From NCBI RefSeq assembly GCF_004138295.1, contig NZ_SCFM01000031.1, positions 1 to 64,000 of the forward strand: 64,000 bases of DNA, written 5' to 3'. The first letter of the stretch is position 1. Every line of letters begins with the position of its first letter. Below, one piece after another: positions 43,625-53,254 of the stretch. Made by a program: the position numbers and the translations under genes. The notes under the pieces are model-generated. The model worked only from the letters and a program-made list of their open reading frames with translations, was not told the DNA's origin and made no database searches. The DNA is from Ectobacillus funiculus (GTDB lineage: Bacteria > Bacillota > Bacilli > Bacillales > Bacillaceae_G).

Positions 43625-45244
43625 CTATGCATACATTTGTTCTACTGTTTTTTGCAACTCGCTGTTTTCTAGATACTCATCGAATGTTGTTTGCTTATCC
43701 ATAATGCCGTTTGGCGTAATTTCGATTACACGATTCGCAATCGTTTGAACAAACTGGTGATCATGTGATGTGAAAAGCATTGTACCTTTAAAGCTAATTA
43801 AACCGTTGTTGAGCGCTGTAATAGACTCTAAGTCAAGATGGTTCGTTGGGTCATCAAATAGAAGTACATTCGCACCGCTGAGCATCATTTTCGATAACAT
43901 ACAGCGAACTTTTTCGCCTCCGGATAATACACTCGCTTTTTTAAGCACTTCTTCTCCGGAAAACAGCATTCTGCCCAAAAATCCACGAAGGAAGCTTTCA
44001 GACTCATCCTCCGGAGAAAATTGACGAAGCCATTCTACTAGGTTTAACTCGCTATTCTCAAAGTAAGCAGAGTTATCGCGCGGGAAGTACGCTTGAGAAG
44101 TTGTCACGCCCCACTTGTAGGAACCTGCATCCGGCTCCATTTCTCCTGATAAAATCTTAAATAATGTTGTATGTGCAATTTCACTGCGGCCAACAAATGC
44201 GATTTTATCGCCTTTATTCACCGTAAAGCTTACATTATCAAGCACTTTCTCGCCATCAATCGTTTTCGTTAAGCCTTCTACGCGCAGTAAATCGTTTCCG
44301 ACTTCACGGTTTGGCGTAAAGCCTACAAACGGATAGCGACGAGAGGATGGTCGAATATCATCAAGTGTAATTTTATCAAGCAATTTCTTACGAGACGTTG
44401 CTTGCTTTGCTTTTGATGCATTTGAGCTAAAGCGTGCGATAAACGCTTGAAGTTCTTTAATTTTCTCTTCCTTTTTCTTGTTGGCATCCTGTCCGATTTT
44501 AAGTGCCAATTGACTGGACTCATACCAGAAATCGTAGTTACCCACATAAATTTGGATACGAGAAAAGTCAAGGTCTGCCATATGTGTACACACCTTATTC
44601 AAGAAGTGACGGTCATGGGACACAACGATTACTGTGTTTTCAAAGTTTAACAGAAAATCCTCTAACCAACGAACAGCCTTCATGTCCAAGTGGTTCGTCG
44701 GCTCATCCAAAAGTAAAATATCCGGCTTACCAAATAGAGCTTGCGCCAGCAATACCTTTACCTTTTCTGCACCTGACAGTTCAGCCATTTTTTTATAGTG
44801 AAGATCCTCGCCAATGCCTAAGCCTTTTAAAAGAATGGCTGCATCAGACTCAGCTTCCCATCCATTCAGCTCAGCAAATTCACCTTCAAGCTCTGCCGCG
44901 CGCATGCCATCTTCATCTGTAAAATTTTCCTTCATGTAAATGGCATCTTTTTCTTGGGAAACCTTCCATAAACGAGCATGACCCATAATAACTGTTTTCA
45001 GAACCTCAACCTCTTCATATTCGAAGTGGTTCTGTTTCAAAACAGCAAGACGCTCGCCTGGCGTAATAATTACATCGCCTGTATTTGCCTCAATTTCACC
45101 AGATAAGATTTTCAAAAATGTTGATTTCCCAGCACCGTTCGCACCAATCAAACCATAGCAATTTCCTGGCGTAAATTTAATATTTACATCATCAAATAAC
45201 TTTCTATCACCGTATCGTAAACTTACATTACTTACTTGGATCAA
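43625..45244 (-). CDS. ykpA: ABC-F ATPase YkpA
   Basis: The 539-residue protein has two ABC domains and no membrane part. Domain 1 has Walker A GANGAGKST (34-42), signature LSGAEK and Walker B LLLDEPTNHLD. Domain 2 has a degenerate Walker A (GRSEIAHTT) and LLFDDPTNHLD with Asp instead of the catalytic Glu. The linker (about 250-310) is the lysine-rich ABC-F arm. ABC-F proteins act on ribosomes. The degenerate second site is, as far as I recall, normal for the YkpA/YbiT group. ATG 45244 is preceded by GGAGGAAC. The upstream leader has two hairpins (45273-45289 and 45302-45327). Confidence 0.9.
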   Translation of the reverse strand: MIQVSNVSLRYGDRKLFDDVNIKFTPGNCYGLIGANGAGKSTFLKILSGEIEANTGDVIITPGERLAVLKQNHFEYEEVEVLKTVIMGHARLWKVSQEKDAIYMKENFTDEDGMRAAELEGEFAELNGWEAESDAAILLKGLGIGEDLHYKKMAELSGAEKVKVLLAQALFGKPDILLLDEPTNHLDMKAVRWLEDFLLNFENTVIVVSHDRHFLNKVCTHMADLDFSRIQIYVGNYDFWYESSQLALKIGQDANKKKEEKIKELQAFIARFSSNASKAKQATSRKKLLDKITLDDIRPSSRRYPFVGFTPNREVGNDLLRVEGLTKTIDGEKVLDNVSFTVNKGDKIAFVGRSEIAHTTLFKILSGEMEPDAGSYKWGVTTSQAYFPRDNSAYFENSELNLVEWLRQFSPEDESESFLRGFLGRMLFSGEEVLKKASVLSGGEKVRCMLSKMMLSGANVLLFDDPTNHLDLESITALNNGLISFKGTMLFTSHDHQFVQTIANRVIEITPNGIMDKQTTFDEYLENSELQKTVEQMYA

Positions 45245-45410
45245 ATTGTGTTCCTCCAGACAAACCTAGATTTGGCAATGATTTTGCCATGTATGTTATG
45301 ACAATCTTAATGCGGGATCAAGATTGCACCTTACCAATCACAAATTTTAGACCATACTATTATATAGCACTGTGTTTAACAAGTGCAACTGTTTCAGCAT
45401 ATAAATCCTT

Positions 45411-45546
45411 CCTTGCGCTTTAAGAAAGCATAAATTTCTGGCGGGGAGACTGTTCGACGTAGTGAGCAATTTTAGGAATAAAGTATAAAGTGCAGCTACG
45501 CCTCTGTCTTCGCCTGACAACTTGCCAATCAGCGAGCTTTCTTTAT
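45411..45546 (-). repeat. Intergenic structured repeat, minus orientation
   Basis: A diverged copy: AAGAAAGCTCGCTGATTGGCAA, then GAAGACAGAGGCGTAG and the B half. The outer arms TGCACTTTA / TAAAGCGCA pair well. It lies between the MocA-type oxidoreductase stop and the ykpA start. Confidence 0.8.
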
Positions 45547-45653
45547 GTATGAAAAAAGGAAAACACTTTAGGCTTCCTAGTAATAATGTTAGTGACTTAC
45601 ATAAACATTAATTAGGATGCTTCACATGTTTTCCGTGTTATCGGATAAGCTGT

Positions 45654-46826
45654 CTATCCTTCACTTTGAGGGAACTCAATAGATAACGGTTCAGGTCGCT
45701 CAAAAGTACTTTTTACATGATAAAAACAACCTTCTTTTGCAGATTTCAGCAATCCCTCCATAACTTCTAAAGAGTGGAACGCCATTTTTCCGCTCGCCCG
45801 TTCTTCCCTTTGATCTCTAATGGCATATGCCATATCCACAAGACCGATTCCTCGACTGTTCTCTTGATGGCTGATTTCATTAAACGGATGAATAACTGGA
45901 ACTTCTTCCCAATCGCTGAATGAGCTTTGTCTCGGAAGCCCTTTCCATCTGTAGTTCTCTTTTGTTCTTAGAAGAACAGGTCCGCCAAAAAGGTTTGGTC
46001 CGTCTAAAGGATCAATATCATTTATGCAAATTGTTCCCTCTGTACCATAGATTTCTATTCTAGGAAGCTCTGAATCCCAAACATCAAAGCTAGTAATAAC
46101 CGTTGCGATAGCGCCATTCACAAATTCAAGATTTCCTGTTATATGTGTATCTACTTCAACTTTAATGGTTTCACCTCGTCTAGGTTCACTTTCAATAGTT
46201 CTTTGATCAAAAGTTCTTCTGGACATAGCACAGCAACTTTTTACTGGTCCAAGTAAAGATAAGAGTGCCGTTATATAATAAGGACCTATATCAAGCAATG
46301 GTCCTCCACCTGGTTTATAGAAAAACTCTGGATTTGGATGAAACCATTCATGACCATGGCTAACAACAAAGGCACTTGCTCCAATAACCTCTCCGATTCT
46401 CCCTTCATCTATTATTTTTCTACAAGTTTGAAGACGTCCGCCTAAAAAGGTATCAGGAGCACAACCTACATAAAGACCTTTTTCTTGAGACAAAGCGAGA
46501 ATTTTTTCACCCTCTTCAAGGGTTGCTCCTAATGGCTTCTCTGTATAAACATGTTTACCAGCTTGTAGAGCCTCTATTGTTAGCTGAGCGTGGACTTCTG
46601 GAACAGTTAAGTTAAGAATAATATCTATTTCAGGATCTTCTATCAGTTCTCTGCTAGTTGCATATGCCTTTGGAATATTATGTTGATTTGCTTTTTTACG
46701 CGCTTTTTCAAGATCCCTCCCTGCACATGCTACCACGTTAACGATGTCATACTTCTTTAAGTTATTAAAGTAAACATCACTAATATCCCCAATTCCTAAA
46801 ACACCAACATTAAATTTTTTCATCAT
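45654..46826 (-). CDS. Gfo/Idh/MocA-family oxidoreductase
   Basis: The 390-residue NAD(P)-dependent oxidoreductase has an N-terminal Rossmann fold (VGVLGIGDISDVYFNNL, about 6-22) and the family signature YTEKPLGATLEEG (the EKP lysine, about 93-105). A C-terminal alpha/beta domain contains the catalytic region GGGPLLDIGPYY (Asp/His-like pair). These enzymes act on sugars, inositols and related polyols. ATG 46826 follows AAGGGAA. A weak cre-like site, ATGTAAGCGGTTTAA, lies at 46852-46866. No partner sugar genes are adjacent. Confidence 0.88.
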   Translation of the reverse strand: MMKKFNVGVLGIGDISDVYFNNLKKYDIVNVVACAGRDLEKARKKANQHNIPKAYATSRELIEDPEIDIILNLTVPEVHAQLTIEALQAGKHVYTEKPLGATLEEGEKILALSQEKGLYVGCAPDTFLGGRLQTCRKIIDEGRIGEVIGASAFVVSHGHEWFHPNPEFFYKPGGGPLLDIGPYYITALLSLLGPVKSCCAMSRRTFDQRTIESEPRRGETIKVEVDTHITGNLEFVNGAIATVITSFDVWDSELPRIEIYGTEGTICINDIDPLDGPNLFGGPVLLRTKENYRWKGLPRQSSFSDWEEVPVIHPFNEISHQENSRGIGLVDMAYAIRDQREERASGKMAFHSLEVMEGLLKSAKEGCFYHVKSTFERPEPLSIEFPQSEG

Positions 46827-47233
46827 GAATTAGTTCCCTTCACAAATTCCATTAAACCGCTTACATGAATCCGCATCAAAATTATACCTAATTATAACAA
46901 ATATGGATAGTGATACACTTACATGAAATTCCTTATCTAATAAAAGCAGTAATGTTCTTCATTTTACGGTGAGCCATAGTAAAACCCCAATGCGAAGATT
47001 CCGTTGATAGAGATAACAAACTTTTTATTTTGAATTCAATAATTTTAATACAAAAATAAAAAGACGCCTATGTACATAGGCGTCTGCGTATTGCGGCGAA
47101 AAACCGTAAGGCCACATCCAAACGTTTTGCTTTATAAGCATGTTCTTCGACTTATGCAATTCAGCTCATCGCTTTATTATCATACCATAGAGTATATGAA
47201 GAAACAAGCTTTTGTACAAACTTTATCGCCCAA
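46827..47233. other. 407-bp intergenic region
   Basis: It contains the MocA-gene upstream region with a weak cre-like site (46852-46866), and a terminator palindrome (47062-47085). No gene is supported. Confidence 0.5.
47056..47085 (-). terminator. 24-nt perfect palindrome, minus-strand terminator
   Basis: The sequence 47062-47085 is perfectly self-complementary (AGACGCCTATG with its complement). On the minus strand it is followed by TTTTTATTTTTG. It probably ends transcription of the GGCT-like gene, 150 bp away. Confidence 0.6.
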
Positions 47234-47626
47234 TCATATACGCTTCTTCCTATACTCCACCCAGTCTCCACTCTGAATACAGTCTGTTAAATCATTGAGC
47301 GAAGCGCCTGCAACATATACAAGAGCCTCGTATTCCCTGTCCTCTGCAAAGACCTGTATATGTATTCTTTCATACAAATTTTCGTTTCTTTCAGGCCGAT
47401 ATCCCTCTAGACGGTCTACTATCCGCAGCATCTCATCATCAATCCTATACAATTCCCCACATACCTTCTGGCTGGCGTCTAACCGAATGGCTGGATAACC
47501 AGCTCCTGTATCATACATCGATCCAAATATATATACATTTTGTTCTATACACTCCGCCTTGCGAATTAAATAATGATTTTTTTCCCCCTTTCGAAGCGTT
47601 CCATATACGAATAAAAGATAATCCAT
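47234..47626 (-). CDS. Gamma-glutamylcyclotransferase-like protein (AIG2 family)
   Basis: The 130-residue protein has the family opening FVYGTLRKGE (6-15). The DRLEGYRPER segment is near residue 71, where the Glu is the proposed catalytic acid. Family members cyclise gamma-glutamyl amines to 5-oxoproline. ATG 47626 lies behind AAGGAAGAAG. It stands alone, downstream of the liv operon on the same strand. Confidence 0.82.
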   Translation of the reverse strand: MDYLLFVYGTLRKGEKNHYLIRKAECIEQNVYIFGSMYDTGAGYPAIRLDASQKVCGELYRIDDEMLRIVDRLEGYRPERNENLYERIHIQVFAEDREYEALVYVAGASLNDLTDCIQSGDWVEYRKKRI

Positions 47627-47710
47627 TATCTTCTTCCTTCCTTAAGACATTCTACTTCTCTTTGTTTTATCAGCAGCTATTTTCTTAATGCCCTTTTTAC
47701 AAAAGCCAAC

Positions 47711-47738
47711 AGCCCCTCCATTCACGGAGAGGATGCTT
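47711..47738 (-). terminator. Terminator after livF (weak)
   Basis: AGCATCCTCTCC / GGAGGGGCT imperfect stem just after the livF stop, followed by a GGCTTTTGT tail on the minus strand. Confidence 0.4.
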
Positions 47739-47741
47739 ATG

Positions 47742-48443
47742 TCAAGCCAAGTATGCTTCTTTTACGATATCATCATTGATTAACTCTTTTCCCAAGCCAG
47801 CCATTTTAATTTCACCCGTTTGGATAATATAACCGCGATGTGCGATTTGAAGTGCTTGATAGGCGTTTTGCTCAACAAGTAAAATCGTCATGCCTTCTTT
47901 GTTTAACTCCGTAATGATTTCAAAAATTTGCTCTACAACAATCGGCGCGAGTCCCATAGAAGGCTCATCTAGCATAAGTAAATCCGGTTGGCTCATTAAC
48001 GCACGGCCGATTGCAAGCATTTGCTGCTCGCCGCCGCTCATCGTTCCGCCTTTTTGACTCAACCGTTCCTTTATACGCGGAAAGTAGTGAAACACCCGCT
48101 CCATCCGGTCCTTGATAACCTTCTTATCCTTTACAGAAAAAGCACCCATTTCGAGATTTTCAAGTACGGTTAAGCGAGGAAAAATGCGGCGGCCTTCTGG
48201 AACGTGCGCAACTCCTGACAGCGCCGTAAGATGCGGCGGCTGTTTCGTAATATCCCCTCCATGAAACAACACTTTTCCTGTCTTAGGGATAACCTGTCCG
48301 CTAATTGTCTTCAATGTAGTAGATTTTCCTGCTCCATTGCTGCCAATTAGCGTAACAATCTCTCCTTTCTCCACTGTCATATTCAATCCTTTTAATGCAT
48401 GAATTCCGCCATAATATGCATGGACGTCTACAAGCTGTAACAT
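47742..48443 (-). CDS. livF: Branched-chain amino acid ABC ATPase LivF
   Basis: The 233-residue ATPase has Walker A GSNGAGKST (about 33-41), LSGGEQQ-type signature (TMSGGEQQMLAIGRAL), Walker B LLMLDEPSMGLAP and the switch VEQNA. LivF and LivG drive import through LivH/LivM. It is the last gene of the operon. Confidence 0.93.
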   Translation of the reverse strand: MLQLVDVHAYYGGIHALKGLNMTVEKGEIVTLIGSNGAGKSTTLKTISGQVIPKTGKVLFHGGDITKQPPHLTALSGVAHVPEGRRIFPRLTVLENLEMGAFSVKDKKVIKDRMERVFHYFPRIKERLSQKGGTMSGGEQQMLAIGRALMSQPDLLMLDEPSMGLAPIVVEQIFEIITELNKEGMTILLVEQNAYQALQIAHRGYIIQTGEIKMAGLGKELINDDIVKEAYLA

Positions 48444-48460
48444 AAAATCCCTCCCGTTCT

Positions 48461-49234
48461 TTACTGCGCGAGCGCGTTTTTTCCAAGATATGCTTCAATC
48501 ACCTTAGGGTTGCTGCGGATGTCGAGAGGCCCTCCTTCAGCAATTTTCTCTCCATGATCGAGAACGATAATATGCTCAGAAATTTCCATAACCAGCTTCA
48601 TGTCATGCTCAATTAGAATAATTGTTACATCAAACTCCTTCCTCACACAATAAATTAACTCTGTCAGCTCTTTTGTTTCCTTCGGGTTCATTCCTGCTGC
48701 TGGTTCATCCAGCAATAACACCTTTGGCTTTGCGGCAAGAGCGCGAGCGAGCTCTAGGCGGCGCTGCGCACCGTAAGAAAGATTTTGCGCTTCTTCATTC
48801 AAAAATTGCGCTAATCCAACGTATTCAAGCAAACGATAGGCTTCCTTTTGCGCTTCCCTCTCCTCACGGCGAATGCTCGGTACATTCAGCAATATTCCAA
48901 ACAGCCCGCCTTTGATATGATTATGCAAGCCCACCATCACATTTTCAAGTACCGTCATACTGCCAAACAAACGAATATTCTGAAAGGTACGAGCGATTCC
49001 GCGCTTTGAAATATCATGCGCCTTTAAACCAACAAGCGATTGGTTTCCAAGCCAAATTTCTCCCTCGTCTGGTTTATATACCCCTGTAATCATATTAAAA
49101 AATGTTGTTTTTCCGGCACCATTCGGACCGATCACCGCGGTAATAGACCCGTTTTCGACTGTCATCGAAATGTCTTTTGCAGCGACAACACCGCCAAACC
49201 GCTTTGTCAAATGGGATACTTGTAAAATGGACAT
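48461..49234 (-). CDS. livG: Branched-chain amino acid ABC ATPase LivG
   Basis: The 257-residue ATPase has Walker A GPNGAGKTT, the signature LSYGAQRRLELARAL and Walker B LLLDEPAAGMNP. The motif GIARTFQNIRLFGSMTV is specific for LivG. ATG 49234 has GGGAGGGA 7 nt upstream and is preferred to 49261. Confidence 0.93.
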   Translation of the reverse strand: MSILQVSHLTKRFGGVVAAKDISMTVENGSITAVIGPNGAGKTTFFNMITGVYKPDEGEIWLGNQSLVGLKAHDISKRGIARTFQNIRLFGSMTVLENVMVGLHNHIKGGLFGILLNVPSIRREEREAQKEAYRLLEYVGLAQFLNEEAQNLSYGAQRRLELARALAAKPKVLLLDEPAAGMNPKETKELTELIYCVRKEFDVTIILIEHDMKLVMEISEHIIVLDHGEKIAEGGPLDIRSNPKVIEAYLGKNALAQ

Positions 49235-49250
49235 ATACTTTCCCTCCCCC

Positions 49251-50531
49251 TTAGGATCCAAAGACCTTATCTTCTACTTTTTCCACTACCCCTACCTTTG
49301 CGCTTCCCTTTAGCTCTGCTTCGTTAAAAACTGGATTCTTTGCCGGAATAAGCCCTTGCGGACGATAGATCGCAAACAGAATTAAGATACCGCCAAAGAT
49401 AAAACGCTGCATTTTAGCTGGAGATAAAGCTTCGGGAACTGCGAAAGCACCAGATTGGCTTACTTGATTCAGCCAATTTGTCAGCTCTGTTAGTACTTGC
49501 AAATTCAAAATAGTCATGATAGCGGCGCCCAAAATAACACCTGGCACACTGCCCATGCCTCCTAAAATTACCATAACAAGAATCGTGATAGACTCCATGA
49601 GCGTAAAGCTGGTCGGGTCAATAAATGCTTGTTTACCAGCAAATACAACACCCATCATGCCGGAGAAGGAAGCACCGATGGCAAATGCAAGCAGCTTTGC
49701 ACGCACAAGATTGATGCCCATCGCTTGCGCAGCAATTTCATTTTCACGTACAGCCTTCCAAGAACGGCCAATTTTAGAATGCTCCAAGCGTCTGACAGCA
49801 AAAATAACGAATAACAAAATAGCAATTACAACGTAATAAAACTGACTTGAATTATTCAAGGTAAGACCAAACAAGGATGGTGCCTGAATCGAGGAAAGCC
49901 CCATTGCGCCGTTTGTAATGTTGACTGGCTTGTCTAGGTTATTGAACACAATGCGGATAATTTCACCAAAGCCAAGCGTTACAATCGCTAAGTAATCACC
50001 TTTGACACGAAGAACCGGAATCCCCAGAAGTACCCCAAATAATGCTGCAATCAATCCGCCAATCACAAGAAACAGCCAAAAGCTTTCTCCTGAAAGCGGG
50101 TATTCTCCAAACGGCATAAAATTCTGGGCTTGTCCTGTCGCAAAAATACCGTATGTATAAGCACCAACCGCAAAGAAAGCGACGAAGCCCAAGTCTAAAA
50201 GACCAGTAAAGCCGACAACAATGTTTAGTCCGAGAGCCATTGCTACATAAATACCGACTAAAGTCGCTACTTCCATGTACGATTCATATGCCGGACCAGC
50301 ACTTGCCGTAAATGGAAGCAGTACAATCATTACGAACAATCCTAGCGCCCACTTTATCTTTACTGAAAACTTTGTATAATATAGCAGCAAAAGCGAGAAT
50401 AATAGAAGCAAAAAAGCTGTCACTGATTTTTCCGCTAGATAGAGACTAAGAGAAGTAATCACAATGTATAGCGTGAGTACAATCATCTGCAAGATTGCAC
50501 TTTCTTGTAATTGTTTCAGCAATGTTTTCAT
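49251..50531 (-). CDS. livM: Branched-chain amino acid ABC permease LivM
   Basis: The 426-residue protein has about ten hydrophobic helices and the LivM features NIVVGFTGLLDLGFVAFFAVGAY and LAIVTLGFGEIIRI. The extra about 70-residue N-terminal membrane part is common in this family. The C-terminus ends in a charged tail. It lies between livH and livG (10-17-bp gaps). Confidence 0.93.
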   Translation of the reverse strand: MKTLLKQLQESAILQMIVLTLYIVITSLSLYLAEKSVTAFLLLLFSLLLLYYTKFSVKIKWALGLFVMIVLLPFTASAGPAYESYMEVATLVGIYVAMALGLNIVVGFTGLLDLGFVAFFAVGAYTYGIFATGQAQNFMPFGEYPLSGESFWLFLVIGGLIAALFGVLLGIPVLRVKGDYLAIVTLGFGEIIRIVFNNLDKPVNITNGAMGLSSIQAPSLFGLTLNNSSQFYYVVIAILLFVIFAVRRLEHSKIGRSWKAVRENEIAAQAMGINLVRAKLLAFAIGASFSGMMGVVFAGKQAFIDPTSFTLMESITILVMVILGGMGSVPGVILGAAIMTILNLQVLTELTNWLNQVSQSGAFAVPEALSPAKMQRFIFGGILILFAIYRPQGLIPAKNPVFNEAELKGSAKVGVVEKVEDKVFGS

Positions 50532-50541
50532 CCGCTCTCAC

Positions 50542-51528
50542 CTACACTTTCTCGATAACTGCTTTACCGAAGAGTCCCTCAGGCTTAAAGATAAGGACAA
50601 TGATTAAGATCGCAAACGCGAAAACGTCCTTGTATTCTGCGGCTAGTACACCGTGAGTAAGCACGGATAAGTTAGCGGATGCGAACATCTCGATTACACC
50701 GAGTAAAACACCCCCAACCATCGCACCACGAATATTGCCAATACCGCCCATAACTGCGGCTGTAAAAGCCTTCATCCCAAGAATAAAGCCGATATACGGA
50801 TCGATTGTTCCATATTGGATAGCAAACAAAACGCCTGTGGCACCGCCAAGAGCAGAGCCTATAAAAAACGTGAGCGAAATTACTTTATTCACGTTTACAG
50901 ACATTAACGCTGCAGTTTCACGGTCCTGTGCCACAGCACGCATTGCCATACCCCATCTTGTTCTGTTCACAAAGAAATCGAGCGCAACCATCATCACAAT
51001 AGCTATCATAATGAGAATAAAAGAGGATGACCTCATTTGCGCATTGTTAAAGACTGATAGCATAGAAGATGTATGAATTGTAACTTGGTCTGTAAATAAA
51101 GAAGGAGCTGTAATAATATAGTTCCCTTTCTTAAATTCTGTAATAAAACGAACTATATCCTGCAGCAAGAAAGAAACTCCAATAGCTGTAATAAGCGTGA
51201 TCAGTTTTGGCGCTTTCCGAAGCGGTCGATAAGCAACTCGCTCAATTCCCATTCCTAACACTCCCGTTACGATCGATGATGCTACAAGAACTAGAATAAG
51301 CGCAAGAATTGCTGGCATGGCTCCAATCCAGCCGAATCCTGCCATCGTGAGAAAAATTGCTGTTCCAATAAAAGCACCCGTCATAAAAATTTCCCCGTGC
51401 GCAAAGTTAATGAGCTCTAGAATTCCATATACCATCGTATAGCCCAGTGCGACGATGGCATATACTGTACCTAATGTTAAGCCATCAAGCAATACTTGCG
51501 GTAACGTATGAAGTACTTCTGCCAGCAT
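50542..51528 (-). CDS. livH: Branched-chain amino acid ABC permease LivH
   Basis: The 328-residue permease has the LivH signature GTVYAIVALGYTMVYGILEL then INFAHGEIFM near the N-terminus, and GGIGNIRGAMVGGVLLGV. It forms the membrane channel with LivM. ATG 51528 follows GGAGGGAG. Confidence 0.93.
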   Translation of the reverse strand: MLAEVLHTLPQVLLDGLTLGTVYAIVALGYTMVYGILELINFAHGEIFMTGAFIGTAIFLTMAGFGWIGAMPAILALILVLVASSIVTGVLGMGIERVAYRPLRKAPKLITLITAIGVSFLLQDIVRFITEFKKGNYIITAPSLFTDQVTIHTSSMLSVFNNAQMRSSSFILIMIAIVMMVALDFFVNRTRWGMAMRAVAQDRETAALMSVNVNKVISLTFFIGSALGGATGVLFAIQYGTIDPYIGFILGMKAFTAAVMGGIGNIRGAMVGGVLLGVIEMFASANLSVLTHGVLAAEYKDVFAFAILIIVLIFKPEGLFGKAVIEKV

Positions 51529-51599
51529 GTTCTCCCTCCTCTTTTAATGATTTCTCTATTTTTCACACCACCAAACAACTTCGGATGAGTGGATAATGG

Positions 51600-51631
51600 A
51601 AAGAGGCATGGAATACTTTCCACACCTCTTT
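51600..51631. other. Intercistronic hairpin between livJ and livH
   Basis: AAAGAGGcaTGGAA / TTCCAcaCCTCTTT with a short loop, 7 bp after the livJ stop. There is no T-tract on the minus strand, so it probably stabilises livJ mRNA or reduces read-through. Confidence 0.5.
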
Positions 51632-51637
51632 TTTGTT

Positions 51638-52846
51638 TTATTTCGTATTGCTTACCTCTCCTTCTTGAGTGCCAGGATATTTCGATTCATTTAATTTATA
51701 AATATAGATTTTTGAAAACTTATTATCTCCTTTTTCGTCAAAGCCTACCTTCGTTACAGCACCTTCATAGTTTTGAATGCTGCGAACAGCATCGCGCACC
51801 TGCTCGCGAGTCGGAAGCTTATTATCGTTTGCCGCAATTGCATCTTTAATTCCCTGTAGAACAACCCCCGCAGCATCATAGCCGTAAGCAGAGTACCCTT
51901 CAACCTCTTTGTTAAATTTCTTTTTGTAATCCTCAATAAACTTTTTGCCTTTCTCTGTTTTTGCTGGGTCAGCCGCAATTGACGTATAAAATGTATTTTT
52001 TGCTGCTGTTCCTGCGATTTCTACTAGCGTACCAGAATCTAAGCCATCACCGCCCATAAACGGAATTGTAATACCTTTCTCACGCGCCTGCTTCAGGAGC
52101 AATCCACCTTCCGCATATAAACCGCCGAAATAAATTAAGTCAGGCTTTTTCGCAAGCACTTTATTCAATACACCGTTAAAGTCCTTTTCACCCACTGTAA
52201 TCGATTCATAACCTGCTATTTGTGCACCAAGCTTCTCGGCAGCCTTCTTAAATGCCGTTGCCAATCCTGTACCGTAGGCTGTTTTATCATCAATAACAAA
52301 AATATTCTTTGCCTTCAACGTTTGGACTGCGTATTCTGCACCCGCTGGACCTTGGAAATCATCACGGGCACAAATGCGATTTACCGATTTTAATTTACGG
52401 TCTGTAACCTCCGTTGCTGTATTTGTTGGAGATACCATAACAAGGTTGTTCTTCTCATATACTTCTGAAGAGGGAATCGCTACTCCGGAGTTCATATGCC
52501 CTACTACACCGAGAACAGCTTTATCTGCACCAACTAACTGGGCATTGGCTACGCCTTTTTTCGGGTCGGCTTGGTCATCATATGGAACGAGCTGCAGCTC
52601 AAATCCAAGCTTTTTAAACGCCTCTTTTTGTTCCTCTATTTGTAATTGCGCTCCAAGCTTAATTGCTTCCCCTTGCGTTGCAGATCCGCCTGATAATGGA
52701 GACTGCGTCACAATCTTAATGACCTTTCCGTCACTGCCTGACGATGTGCTTGCTCCCGTTTGCTCTGTCTTACTAGCACAACCTGCCAAAACTCCAAATA
52801 CCAGCGCTGCGGACAAAGCTAGTGCCATTCCTTTTTTAAAAGCCAC
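51638..52846 (-). CDS. livJ: Branched-chain amino acid-binding lipoprotein LivJ
   Basis: The 402-residue protein has a lipobox LAGC (Cys23) and the periplasmic-binding fold type I (QSPLSGGSATQGEAIKLGAQ, VVGHMNSGVAIPSSEVYEKN, FVIDDKTAYGTGLATAFKKA). This is the LIV-type receptor. It starts with GTG at 52846 behind AAGGGGGT. It is the first gene of the operon; a CodY-like site lies at the start of the leader. Confidence 0.93.
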   Translation of the reverse strand: MAFKKGMALALSAALVFGVLAGCASKTEQTGASTSSGSDGKVIKIVTQSPLSGGSATQGEAIKLGAQLQIEEQKEAFKKLGFELQLVPYDDQADPKKGVANAQLVGADKAVLGVVGHMNSGVAIPSSEVYEKNNLVMVSPTNTATEVTDRKLKSVNRICARDDFQGPAGAEYAVQTLKAKNIFVIDDKTAYGTGLATAFKKAAEKLGAQIAGYESITVGEKDFNGVLNKVLAKKPDLIYFGGLYAEGGLLLKQAREKGITIPFMGGDGLDSGTLVEIAGTAAKNTFYTSIAADPAKTEKGKKFIEDYKKKFNKEVEGYSAYGYDAAGVVLQGIKDAIAANDNKLPTREQVRDAVRSIQNYEGAVTKVGFDEKGDNKFSKIYIYKLNESKYPGTQEGEVSNTK

Positions 52847-52860
52847 CCTGTTACCCCCTT

Positions 52861-52875
52861 GTTTTTCTGAATTTT
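52861..52875 (-). promoter_or_regulatory. CodY-box-like sequence upstream of livJ
   Basis: On the minus strand AAAATTCAGAAAAAC matches the CodY consensus AATTTTCWGAAAATT at 11 of 15 positions. CodY represses branched-chain amino acid uptake genes in Bacillus when isoleucine/valine and GTP are high. With four mismatches in an AT-rich region this is only a candidate. Confidence 0.3.
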
Positions 52876-53114
52876 ATAAATATTTAGTTAAATGATACAG
52901 GAAGCATCTCATTTGTACAACCTACTATCATTCTAGATTTTTTTGCGTTTCTCGACATTGGTTCTGCAAAATGTTACAAATTTGTGACAAAAAAAGGCAG
53001 CGTTATACCTTTCGCAGGAATTAACACTATTTTTCCGAACATGGAGGGCTTCCGTATATTCTGGAGGCTGGAGCAGACCGCGGGGGCTGGACAACGCCCT
53101 GGAAAGTTTATTTT

Positions 53115-53254
53115 ATAAAGAAAACCCGCCGATTGGCGAGCCCTGCCTTTGGGCGAAGACAGAGGCGTAGTTGCCCTTATCCTTTATTCCTAAAATTTCT
53201 CGCTACGTCGAATTGGCATCCAACTAGAAATTTATACTTTCCTAAAGTGCAAAG
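53115..53254 (+). repeat. Intergenic structured repeat, plus orientation, full length
   Basis: This is the reference copy. The A half has CCGCCGATTGGCGAG, GCCTTTGGGC and GAAGACAGAGGCGTAG. The B half has ATTCCTAAAATTTCTCGC and AGAAATTTATACTTTCC. AAATTTCT and AGAAATTT are exact complements, and CTTTA/TAAAG close the outer stem. It lies 40 bp after the parC stop, with its end against the parC terminator. Confidence 0.9.

Noticed and set aside
43625-45244. Suspected inactivation of ykpA because of the degenerate second ATP site
   Set aside because: The frame is intact, and to my knowledge this degeneration is a trait of the YkpA/YbiT group, so it is not a pseudogene.
46852-46866. cre (CcpA) site before the MocA-type oxidoreductase gene
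   Set aside because: ATGTAAGCGGTTTAA misses one conserved C; noted in the region entry only, too weak for a separate call.
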